NCBI GenBank assembly: GCA_963555705.1
Contig: OY743180.1
Span: 32,272,129 to 32,336,128, forward strand
Source: Ligustrum vulgare
Lineage: Eukaryota; Streptophyta; Magnoliopsida; Lamiales; Oleaceae
Reading direction: 5' to 3'
Length of the DNA: 64,000 nucleotides
The position numbers were made by a program, and so were the translations under genes. The first letter of the stretch is position 1. Every line of letters begins with the position of its first letter. The notes under the pieces are model-generated. The model was not told where the DNA came from and made no database searches. It saw nothing but the letters and a program-made list of their open reading frames with translations. Of this stretch, positions 46,003-56,360 are shown one piece after another.

Positions 46003-46740
46003 AGGTATTGAGAACAAGAAAAGATGTTAGTATTCTTAATATATCTATCTTTACGAAATTAGGAGGAAGAAGAGCTTTTAATATGACAGAATTCAGAATT
46101 GTTAAATTTAATTATCAAAACAGTCCTTATAATGACGAATATCATAGCATAATTGAACCTTTATTCTTACTAGACCAAATAATGAAATAAAAAAGTTATA
46201 TCATGTCTATATGCCATATTTGTTAGCTATCTTTCCAACATTAAAAATAATATTAGGATTAAAAATTACAAAATCGATTATTTATTTTTGGCTTGATAGT
46301 GATAACATCGAAATAAATAATGAATTATATTTAGGATATGTGTTTAGTAGTGATAATGATTATGATCCTGTAATAGATTATCAACTTCTAATAACTACAA
46401 TTATAAATTATATTTAGAAAATAAAGAAATTTCATTTTTATTAACTATTGCTGAAAAATCTAAAAATATACATTCTGTTGGACAATCTGAATTAAAAGAA
46501 ATATACGAAGATATTGATTATGGTATCTTAAATATAATAGAATTTAATTCTGTTGAAATATAAAAAAATATAAATGCGGTTCATAAAATTATAGAAGAAT
46601 ACGAAGATATAGAAGATGAATTTTCAGAAGGAATAACATTAGGATATATAATTAAGAAAGAACATCCTAAATCTTTTGAGAAATTATCACAATATGTAAC
46701 ATTTTTAAAAGAACTTAAAAAATATGAATATAATAAAAAA
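46003..46740 (+). pseudogene. Unassigned AT-rich coding remnants, possibly viral
   Basis: Three open stretches (46003-46190, 46211-46417 and a continuation to about 46740 in other frames) are rich in Ile, Glu, Tyr, Asn and Lys, with the same A-rich coding strand as the viral ORFs and acidic phrases such as EEYEDIEDEFSEG. They follow the viral promoter and lead region directly and end about 250 bp before the RPS3a start. No family recognised. They could be a viral ORF not present at the start of copy B, part of another viral genome, or unrelated. Confidence 0.4.
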
Positions 46741-46849
46741 TATTGAATTAAATCAACCTGATTAAGTCAGAAATATATCTTACAAAGAAAATAATTCAAT
46801 TTATTATGGATAATAAAGGTATTTTACAAAACAAGGACATTTTGAAAAG

Positions 46850-46993
46850 TCATGCCTTTGGAAAGGCTATTCCATTCCGCACTATATAATCACCAAAATA
46901 GGGGTTTTTTGGTTAACCACAACTTTGTACGATTGATTTTTCTCTCGGCTGTTTCTGCATCTACTAAATCTCAGGAGCTCCGCCGCAGCAGCC
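46850..46993 (+). promoter_or_regulatory. Core promoter and 5' UTR of RPS3a
   Basis: TATATAA at 46883-46889 about 105 bp before the start codon; a pyrimidine-rich tract (TTTTCTCTCGGCTGTTTC) follows, as common at ribosomal protein gene transcription starts. The distal promoter is replaced by viral or unknown AT-rich DNA upstream of about 46800. Confidence 0.55.
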
Positions 46994-47812
46994 ATGGCCG
47001 TTGGGTACTCTCTCTCTCTCTCTGTATTTTCCTACATAATATATTTACATATCAAGTATACAATATGATTTCCTGGTTGTTAATATTGAACTGTCTGACG
47101 TGGCATAGGAAGAACAAGAGGATATCGAAGGGAAAGAAGGGGGGGAAGAAGAAAGCGTGAGTATTTTTAATTATGTGTTTTATTATATCTGGGTGTATTT
47201 TCGTTTTTCCAAACATAAATTTATGTGTATCTGTGTATAGCACTGATCCATTCGCAAAGAAGGACTGGTATGATATCAAGGCCCCGTCAGTTTTCAATAC
47301 AAGAAACATAGGCAAAACCCTAGTCACTCGCACCCAGGGTACTAAGGTATTAATGTTTTCAGTTATTTAACAATTCATCGGCAAAAAAGGACTGTTATTA
47401 TTATTATTTATTTATTTTTTTTATTTTTTTTACTGTATTCTAGTCTCTAGATCGAACAATTGTTTATTTTGGTGAAATGTATGTACGTATGATGTTTAAG
47501 TAATTTGATCTTTTAGGATGGTTGTTATTGTTCAGGAACACTTGTTTTGCTTGGGGTTTCACTTGTCAATATCATCTCCTATGTAAATGTAAATAAATAT
47601 TTTACAGATGACAGATGTATATTCTTGGATGGTTGAGGTTGTTATAATGCTGTGTGGTTTAGGTATTCCACGACCTTCCATAATTCCATTTCTATGCTGC
47701 TCTATTATCTGAAATAAAAAGATTGATATCTACCTGCTAAATGTATTCATGGATAACTTACAAGAATATTTGCACAATTTTGGAGTATCTACTTGACGTT
47801 TTCTGTTATGTT

Positions 47813-47865
<53 letters not shown>

Positions 47866-49106
47866 GAACTACCAATCTAAATTCACAAGGATCTTTGCGC
47901 TGTTGAACGTTGTTGATGCCTCTCAATTGTTTGAATAAACATCTATATTGTATATCTATTGGAAAATGTTGCGTGGACTATCATCCTACATAGAAGCACT
48001 TGAGCTGATGGTAACATCTTCTCAATCAGATTGCTTCGGAAGGACTTAAGCATCGGGTTTTTGAAGTATCCTTGGCTGATCTTCAAGGTGATGAAGACCA
48101 CTCCTTCAGAAAGATCCGATTGAGAGCTGAGGATGTTCAGGGGAAGAATGTTCTTACGAATTTCTGGGTATGATAAAAGCTTGATTATCTAGTTCAACTT
48201 CTTCAGTGTTAAATCAAATGCCTTTTTAAAGATGAATTTCTAATGGCCGTTGTTTCTCATTTAAATTGCAGGGCATGAACTTCACAACTGATAAACTGAG
48301 ATCACTTGTGAAGAAATGGCAATCACTGATTGAAGCTCATGTTGATGTTAAGACGACTGACAACTATACATTGAGGATGTTCTGCATTGGTTTCACTAAG
48401 AAGCGTGCGAACCAACAAAAAAGGACTTGTTATGCACAGTCAAGTCAGATTCGCCAGGTAAATTAGAATGTTCAGTTGATGTTATGTTACACATTTATTT
48501 GAAATATAAACTGAGGCTCTAGATGGCCAGTATATTAAGCTTGGAGATTCAACTTTATTTCCATTATTGTAGTCAGTCATGTTGTTAAGGGTGTTCTGTA
48601 ATAATTCTTTTTTGTTTACCATTGTCATTTATCTTTCTGTTTCATGATTCTTTAGATCCGACGGAAGATGCGGGAGATCATGATTAACCAGGCACAATCT
48701 TGTGATCTCAAGGATTTGGTTCAGAAGTTCATTCCTGAGTCGATTGGGAAGGAGATTGAGAAAGCAACTTCTAGTATATACCCTTTGCAAAATGTTTATA
48801 TTCGGAAGGTTAAGATCCTGAAAGCTCCCAAATTCGACCTTGGCAAGTTGATGGAGGCAAGTTCTTTCATGAACTCTATTACATTCTCAAATGCACATAA
48901 CATGGTTAAGGGACTGAGCTTAGTTTTGAATGAGCCAAGTATTAGATTTTGTGGCTACTGATTGAGATTTTAATGCCAAATCATGTCAATTACTATTTTT
49001 CTTGATCACGTAGGTCCACGGTGATTATAGTGAAGATGTTGGCGAGAAGTTGGACAGGCCTGCTGAGGAGCCAATGGATGAGGTAACTGAAGTTGTTGGT
49101 GCCTGA
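46994..49106 (+). CDS. RPS3A: 40S ribosomal protein S3a (eS1), seven exons
   Basis: A component of the cytosolic small ribosomal subunit near the mRNA exit. Exons by splice sites and frame: 46994-47004, 47109-47156, 47241-47346, 48030-48167, 48272-48457, 48656-48856, 49014-49106, giving 783 bases (260 residues plus stop), the usual length of plant S3a. Recognisable blocks in order: a basic N-terminus ending [101 protein letters not shown] and an acidic C-terminus. No stop or frameshift. All introns are GT-AG except the last (48857-49013), which begins GCAAGT. Intron 3 holds an AT repeat. This is the only intact host gene recognised. Confidence 0.97.
47816..47863. repeat. (AT)24 microsatellite in RPS3a intron 3
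   Basis: An uninterrupted AT dinucleotide run. Confidence 0.97.
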
Positions 49107-49608
49107 ATCAAATATCGACCTCCTATACTGATTTTTGAAGCTGGTTATTTTTGGTATGATTTAGGGGTGTTTTCTTTTATTTTTTTGACTTTGAAGAGGG
49201 TCCGACACTGGGTTCCGAGACTATAAATGTAATGTTCTTGTAACAATTTTGACATTGTTATTCTTAGAGAAATGTTGGTGACCGAATGCATTGTTCGTTC
49301 TTTCCTGATTGTGCATTTAAGAATGCTAGACAGCCTTTGTATGTTGGATCCCCTTAGGCCCTGCTTTCTTTCTTTGTTGTTTTGATGTCGTTTTTTGTTT
49401 TTATTTTCGAAAATACAAAAACTCGTTCTTTTTATCAATTTCGAAAATGTATTTTGGAAAATAAAAAAAAATTGTACACAAAAAGGGAATCGCTCAAAAT
49501 CTCGTTTTGGGAGTTTTAAGTATATTTTAACAAAAAAGTATTCAAAATGTGCAAAATGCGATTTGGGATTTTTTTTTTTTTTGAAGAAATATCTTAATTT
49601 GGAACTTA
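49107..49608. other. RPS3a 3' UTR and downstream flank
   Basis: The transcript end is probably within the AT-rich DNA before 49330. A TTTTCGAAAAT-type repeat lies at 49390-49450. No gene. Confidence 0.5.
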
Positions 49609-49775
49609 GAGCTTGTTTGGTGGAGGGGAATTTTTTATCACAATTTTTCTAACTCAATTTTAACCTTTCATTTTTAGTTAAGCTCACTATTGTTGATTTT
49701 TCAAACAATTTTAAACCACACATTTATAAAAAAACTACAAAACTCAAAATTTTTTCCATTACCAAACAGGTTTTT
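49609..49775. mobile_element. Tourist/Harbinger-like MITE, copy 1
   Basis: GAGCTTGTTTGGTGG ... CCATTACCAAACAGG with TTA on the left. Internally similar to 50147-50322 (shared TTTTAACC, GTTGATTTTTCAAAC, AAACCACACAT blocks). The right end is decayed. Confidence 0.6.
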
Positions 49776-50143
49776 AGTTTAAAATAAAGTTGATTTTTTT
49801 TTTGAGAATTATCTTAACTAGGAACTAAGCTGTGTTAATATAGATTTTTAGAGCTTCCTCAAATTCAAATCAGATCAAACTATATTAATATAAATTCTTA
49901 ATGTTCACATTAGTATGTTGCAGGTTACCATGTTTTCAGTGTATTATGAAAGGAAATTTAAGTTTGAGCTAATAGTATTTTGCAAAATTTCAAACAGAAC
50001 GTGTTTTTCAGTTTTTTCATTTCAAAATAGTTTTCAGAAATGACAAATCAAACGCGTTTTTAACAAATTTGAAAATAAAAATAGAAAATATAAAATATTT
50101 TCGAAAATGAATATATAAAATAAAATATAAAAAGATCGTCACC

Positions 50144-50325
50144 TTAGAGCATGTTTGCTAATGATAAAAAATTTATATTAACTTTTCAAACTCAATCTTA
50201 ACCATCAATTCTTAGTCAAGCCTACCTTTGTTGATTTTTCAAACTTTTTTAAACCACACATCCATCAAAAAACAAAAAAAAAATCAAAAAAATTAAAATT
50301 TTTCACATTACCAAACAAGCTCTTA
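50144..50325. mobile_element. Tourist/Harbinger-like MITE, copy 2
   Basis: The element 50147-50322 (176 bp) has ends GAGCATGTTTG and complement GAGCTTGTTTG, flanked by TTA on both sides (50144-50146, 50323-50325), the 3-bp duplication of PIF/Harbinger elements. Confidence 0.72.
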
Positions 50326-50756
50326 GTTTTTTAAATTATCCAAAATCTGCTTTAGCATCAAAATATAGATCAATACAGGCAAAAGCATATGTTGAATATT
50401 AAAATTCAAAGCTTACAATTAATTTTGACTCTATCTTATATCTATATCTATATATATTTAACGATAACTGAAATTCTGATCAATTAATTTTGACCAGATC
50501 TCAATTGTCAAGAATCTTTAATTTCCATCAATTAAATATTTTTCTTAATTTTTTTTTGACGGTTTTTTTCTGGCAGTTCTTTAACATGGGTTTTTCGAAC
50601 TCCCCACGTTCACTCTCCCATTTCTGAAACCCAAAAAGCTCAACTTTTCTTCCTCTATCTCTCACAAAGTGATACCAGCTAACATATACAGTTCAACAAC
50701 TTCTTTCACTATAGTCTGTGGAAGATATGATCTTTGTTTTTAATATAAGTTAAACA

Positions 50757-51150
50757 ATGGGATTCCCAATGGGATATGGTGATCTTTTTCTTCCAAAACT
50801 CATAGTTTACCTTCAAACCGTTCTGTGTTTCACAAGAAATCAATTTCTACAGTTTTTTCTCTACTGGGCTTCAGAGTTTTCTTGGAATCGGAAATGGCGT
50901 ACTCGACCCAGATAGATTCATGGTCAGAGCAACCCAAGTCCGCATCCACGGCACTGATCCGAAATCGAGAGGAAATCACATGAGGTGGATTCTCAAGAAA
51001 ACGCAGTTAGAATGGAGCAGGCCTTCTTCATCTCTGAATAACGGAAGAACGAGATTCAGAACCCCAAAAAGCCCAAACACTAGCACTGCTCATACCTTGT
51101 ACATCCAACGGACTGTGGTTGAAGAAAATTGGGCAAATCAAATTTAACCA
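50757..51150 (+). pseudogene. RING-H2 (BRH1/RHA-like) gene fragment, broken
   Basis: The ATG at 50757 opens MGFPMGYGDLFLPKL..., closely resembling the conserved N-terminus of plant BRH1/RHA-type RING-H2 ubiquitin ligases (MGFPVGY..., then LPKL). After a frame change near 50870 the reading LGF..FLESEMAYSTQIDSWSE...SALIR-like continues the family's linker. The Cys/His RING itself is not found and stops follow, so it is a 5' fragment or decayed copy. A pyrimidine-rich 5' region precedes it. Identification is from the N-terminal signature only. Confidence 0.45.
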
Positions 51151-52660
51151 TCATTTCGACAATTTTTGTCGGTAAATTCATTGTTTTCTTTCCTTTTTTT
51201 ATCTTTTTGATGTATTAAGTTTTATACCAGATCTAAAATTTCACGGCTTGATTCCATGTGCCTCTTTCCGTAAGTAGGGTGCAGCAACCTCTTCCATCAT
51301 ATGCAGTACTTGCTTGCTCCACCATCTAAGCATCAATAAATTGAAATAAATATCTTATTTGCTTATTTAATGTTCACAGTAGTGGTTGAGCAGCACACTG
51401 AACTTAGGATTGTCCTGTACTATACTGAGTTAATTTTATTAAATGGTCTGACTTTATTCTTAGTAAAACATGGCATTCATGTTCATTGGCATGTGTAACT
51501 GATGCAGGTTCAAGCTTCGCAGTGCATATTCTTTAAATCAATTTTATATAAAATTGCAATTACATTGTATGGTGGTGGTGCATCAAGGCATTATTGTTTC
51601 TTCTGAAGTTTTAGAGCCATTTAGGTTGGTGCATCTAGAAAGAAGCAGAAATGCCTTCATTTGTGCTTACAATTTGCTATTGTTGAAAACATATAAGAAA
51701 TTGGCATTATTCTGTACCGATAGTGTCTTATTGTGATGAAATTTTGATCCACTAAGGTTAACAGTATACTCTTATATGGTTGCAATCTGCCTTGGCTATA
51801 AATTTGTGTAGCTACTTAATTACATGTCCAAAACTACCTAGATTTCTTTGTTGAATAAGACTTCAAATTTTAGCCTGCTATCTGTAGCAAATATCATATC
51901 TATTAAAGCTTTTCTCTGTTTCCATAGCTTATGTGCTTCAACTTCATCATTTGCTGGTGCTGAGTAGCAACTCTCATTACAGTCTGCAAAGTACTTGCCA
52001 CTCACCATGTCCATCAATGGGCTTAATGCAATGTAACACGTGGTTGCTGCACCCTGCTAATTTCATGACAGATAATAGGAAGAATAAGATGTACATAATA
52101 GTTTGGAACCTGCTTTAGGCCCTTTTGGTTCTGAATTTTCTTTGAGCGAAAACTACAACTTTGGGAAACTTGGTAACCTCTTTCCATCTGTGCCTCTTAG
52201 TTTACATGTTGTGAAGCAATTTGGTACATTAGAATAGAAGGCGCATGTTTTTTTACCAACAGGTTCAAAAGGCATCAAATATGTGCATTTGTTGCGATGT
52301 TATCCCTCTATTTTACATTTTACTTTCATGGACCTGCTTGTGAACAGAATTTGACCCCATAATTAGTGAAGTGTTTTAAGCTACTATCAATTGACACACT
52401 ATCTAATGAATTTGATTTCTGCATTTTAATTCATCCTTTTTAGATATAAACACCAGTTGTCTTATCACCTGTCTTTTTCTATCCATGTCCAATGCCTGGA
52501 GGTAGTTAGATTCACAAGCCTCTTTCTAATGTTCCGTGATCTTTTGAATTTATGTGGGCTAGCTTTGGGAACTAAAGCTGGGAGAGTTGTTGGAAACACC
52601 TCCACCTGGTATAGATGAGCTATTGCAATTTCTAAAGCATGTATTTTGTTCATAGCAAAA
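51151..52660. other. Gene-free stretch
   Basis: No coding homology or RNA recognised. Confidence 0.5.
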
Positions 52661-55600
52661 GGTTCTACTAGGTATGTCAACGAGTCGAGCCGAATATCAA
52701 GGCTCGAGCTTTGCTCGAGCTTTTTAGGACCGAGCTTTTTTTGGCCCGAGCCGAGCCGAGCCGAAGCTCGGCCAAAAAATTGAGGCTCCGCTCGAGCTTT
52801 CGGCTCGAGCTTCATCGAGTCGAGCCGTGCCGGCCCGGCCCCTTTTTTTTTTTTTTTTTTTCGGCGAATGAATATGTATTGTACTTGTAATTACTTAAAT
52901 GAATTATACACAATAAATGTAGTTAAAATATCAAACATAAGATAAGATTTAATAAAGATGTAAACGTAGATTTCGCAAAGTCTATGTCTATGAGTCTATC
53001 TATACTAAAATTAAATTATTAGTTGTTTTATATATATTCAATAAAGGTTACAAGTTACAACCCTCTTCCTTTTTCCGGGCTTGGGACCGGCTATGATCAA
53101 CATAGGCGGAGTTAAAAATTGTACACGAATAAAAAATTTCGTGTACAATTTTTTTAAAAATATAATAATTTAAATTACACAAAATGATTTTTAAAAACTT
53201 ACAATTTCTTCTATCTTAAATATTGCTCCAAGTCCTCGGCCATGATGCTATCAACTTTATCTTGAAGTCGTAAATCTGCACATTCCCAATCCTTCAAGCA
53301 TACAAGAGCTTCTAATATGTCTTCCTTCAGTCTTGATCGTTCGTCTGACAAAATCCTACCACTTAAACTAAATGCAGGCTCCGATGCCACGGTGGACACC
53401 GGAGGTGTTAGTAAATCACGTGCAATTTTTGCTACAACTGGATATTGCCTTTCATTACACCTCCACCAAGTTAAAACATCAAAATTCTCTAATTCTTGTG
53501 GTGTTAAAACACTGCGAACTTCCACACACATGTACCTAGCTAATTCAGATGGAATTTCAACGTTTGTACCACCTATCGATCTAGATGTGTTTCCGCTGGA
53601 ACTAATTGAGGGAACACTTGCATTTGTGTTAATAAAGTCCCATAAAGAATTAGAATGCATTGGAGTACTTTGGGAAACATTAGTTTGGGAACTAGAACTA
53701 CATTGATCTTTTTTTGCAGTATAATAATTGTACATTTCACATAATAAAGATTCCACATTAACATGTGATAATTCTATATTTATATTTTGTGAAATTCCCT
53801 TTATAATAACCTTAGTGCCCATTAAATTTAATCGATGATCCATCACCGAAGCTAAAACAAATAAAGAAGGTAATTCTTCCCAATATTTGCAAAATTTTAA
53901 CTCCATGGAACTGACTACAACATTAAAAATTGGCAAATTTCTATATTGATTGAATGTTTGTGCAATATGAAAAAAGTGTTGTAAAACAAGTGAAGATGTT
54001 GGGTAGTAAACACCACTGCATGCATTTGTTCCCATTCCCACTCTTCTAAATTATTGTCAGATCCATACGTATGTCTACCATTATAATACATTGAAATAAT
54101 TTTATCATAATTTTCACATGAGTGTAACATAAGGTATGTAGAGTTCCATCTATGTGATACATCCGTAGCAAATGAATGTTCTTCTAAACTATACTCCGCA
54201 CACAAACTATTAAATGCTTGTTTTCTTGATGGTGATACATTTATGAAATTTATTGCTTGTCTAATTTTATCTAAGGGTTTTTCAATATGTTTTAAACCAC
54301 TTTTAACAATTAAGTTGATAATGTGGCAAACACAACGTTGGTGAAAAAATAAACTATCAAATGCAGGGTTAAAATCAGAAATAAATTTATCAATAACAAC
54401 CTTATTAACGCTAGCATTATCAAAAGTAAAACTACGAATCATATCTTGCATACTGAATTCTTGTATAATCCCTTTTAAAACTAAATGTATGTTAGCGGCA
54501 TTATGAGGATATTCTACTAATCTAAATGCAATAATTTTTTTGTGTAAAATCCAAAGATTATCAATGTAATCACTGTGGCAGCAATATAACCTTTTTTATT
54601 ACCACCAGTCCATAAATCAGATGTAAATGAAATAACAGTCTCATATGTTTTTAAGGCTTTAATGGTAATTTCTTTCCTTTTGTTATATAATTTTATGGTG
54701 TCTGCACGAAGTGTATTTCTACAGTAAGGAGTATACCTGGGTTGAAGATAATTCTGCACAAGTCGGGTGAAGTGAACAGAGTCAATTAAGGAAATGGGCA
54801 TTTCAGCGGCCGCCACATATGCAGCCATACCATCGCGAAATCTTTCTTGCGAATACACAAATGTTGAAAGAGTAGTAGTACCAGAAGGTCCAGAACCACC
54901 AAAAACAAGCTGGGACTGTGTTTGGTCACCAACCGGTTTCGCTTTGCACGCCCTTGCTATGTGCCGATTCAAATGTGACGTGCTTGATCCGGGCTTCCAG
55001 CTCATTTCCTTACCACAGTAATTGCAGCACGCTTTCCATATATCAACTCCATTTTCAACACCAACTTTTTTCCTTGTCATATGTTGCCAGCAATCCGATG
55101 ACTCTTTTTTAGCTCATTTGATTTCAACAATTTCCTCCTCTTGGATATCATCCAAGTCAATGGGAGCATTTTCGGAGACATTGATATGAGAGGGAGTACT
55201 AGAACTACCCCTGAATTAGTTAACTTCATCGCTGTTAAACTCCATACTTATCAGTATAACATTATTGTAGTGTAGAATGTAGTTAGTTTCAAATTTGAAA
55301 GTTGAAACTTGAAATTGAGAGAAATATTATCACAATAATTGAAGAATATAGAGAAATAGAGAATTGAATAGAAATTATAGAAAACAAATGACTATTATGA
55401 CGAAATGAAAAAACTTGTAAGTGAATTGTGAATTAACAAACAAAATGCGACCTATTTATAGAAAAAAAAACGTGGGAAAACAAAAAAAAAATTCAAATTT
55501 TCAAAAAAAAAAATCTGCATATTTCAAATCAGATCAAAAATCAGATAAAAAATCAGTTAAAAAATGTACCAATCCGTGTTGCAGGCAGCTGCTGCTGAAG

Positions 55601-55792
55601 ACACGGGCCGGACCGTGTGGCTCGGCGGGCCACACGGCCCGGCCCCCGGCTCGAGCCCAGTGAGTATTTTTGGGCTCGGCCCGAGCTTCGGCTCGATCCT
55701 ACGAGCCTCGAGCCGAGCTTAGCCCGAGCTTTTAACGAGCCGAGCCCGAGCTACCCGAGCCGACGAGCCGTTTTGACACGCCTAGGTTCTAC
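52661..55792 (-). mobile_element. hAT transposon with degenerate transposase
   Basis: The element 52669-55784 (3,116 bp) is flanked by the perfect 8-bp duplication GGTTCTAC (52661-52668, 55785-55792). Ends TAGGTATGTCAACGAG and complement TAGGCGTGTCAAAACG. Both subterminal regions (52680-52845 and 55600-55770) are dense in CCGAGC/GCTCGAGC/GGCTCG motifs, the usual transposase-binding repeats of hAT elements. The transposase is on the minus strand. Confidence 0.93.
53211..55242 (-). pseudogene. hAT transposase (BED finger to dimerisation domain), disabled
   Basis: Would cut and join hAT ends in the nucleus. From the ATG at 55242 an acidic N-terminus runs with two in-frame stops. A BED-type zinc finger (CNYCGKEM...SHLNRHIARAC) follows at about 54945-55030, then the RNase H-like catalytic core in two frames (54517-54940 and 53915-54451) with FTSDLWTGGNK, FTFDNASVNK, QRCVCHIINL and SHRWNSTYLM. 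The C-terminal part (53211-54041) contains the hAT dimerisation motif with FDVLTWWR, YPVVAKIARDLL and VSTVASEPAFS. At least two frameshifts and two stops make it inactive; length otherwise fits a full hAT transposase. Confidence 0.92.
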
Positions 55793-55975
55793 TGCATTTT
55801 GTCCCATGTGTTTTATATATCTGCTTCACCACATACAATCAAACAGTTCTGAAATGACCTCTCAACATTTTCTAGAGGATAGTTAAATGAAGAAATCACG
55901 TATATATATGTTTTTTTCCTCTGGCTTTCAATTGTTTACTTTTGGACTTCTTGTACATTTATTTAAATTATATCT

Positions 55976-56346
55976 ACTCTCATTGTGATGTCACCGAAGA
56001 ACTTGCTTTGTCACAAGGATTGCAAGTCAAATTTATCTGAGTTTGATGATGTTCAGGGCCATCCTGGATTTGACAAACAATGGACCTGGTTTAAACGCTT
56101 GGTAAAGAACCAAAATGACCACTCAAATCTTGAAGAGGGAATTAGAAATCTGGTTCTTTGCTCAGGAAAGGTGTGAAAACTATTCTTGTGGTTCCTGTCT
56201 TGTTTTTTTCTCACTATTTTCCCCCCTTTTTGGATACTTCATCGTACTAATTTTTATGCACATAAGCATTTTTGCTTGCTATGCAGGTTTATTATGAGCT
56301 TGACGAGGAGAGAAAGAAAACCAACGGAAAGGACATTGCAATTTGT
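55976..56346 (+). pseudogene. 2-oxoglutarate dehydrogenase E1 fragment, two exons
   Basis: OGDH E1 is the thiamine-dependent decarboxylase of the mitochondrial TCA-cycle complex. Exon 1 (about 55976-56170) reads LIVMSPKNLL.HKDCKSN, LSEFDDVQGHPGFDKQ and LEEGIRNLVLCSGK; an intron with GT...AG (56171-56286) and exon 2 (56287-56346) with VYYELDEERKK and DIAIC follow, ending at a GT. These are consecutive segments near the enzyme's C-terminal pyrimidine-binding end. Nothing upstream or downstream in the window supplies other exons. A retained intron argues for a DNA-level duplication. Substitutions relative to the usual motif (C in place of R after NLL, W for G in the KQG segment) suggest decay. 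Confidence 0.85.
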
Positions 56347-56360
56347 GTATTATATTGTCC

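Noticed and set aside
46852..47160. 102-codon open frame starting upstream of RPS3a
   Set aside because: Overlaps promoter, first exon and intron of RPS3a; the spliced reading from 46994 explains the region.
47741..47938. 65-codon frame with alternating Tyr/Ile
   Set aside because: Translation of the AT microsatellite in RPS3a intron 3.
54794..55112. Plus-strand open frames opposite the hAT transposase
   Set aside because: Antisense shadow of the BED-finger region.
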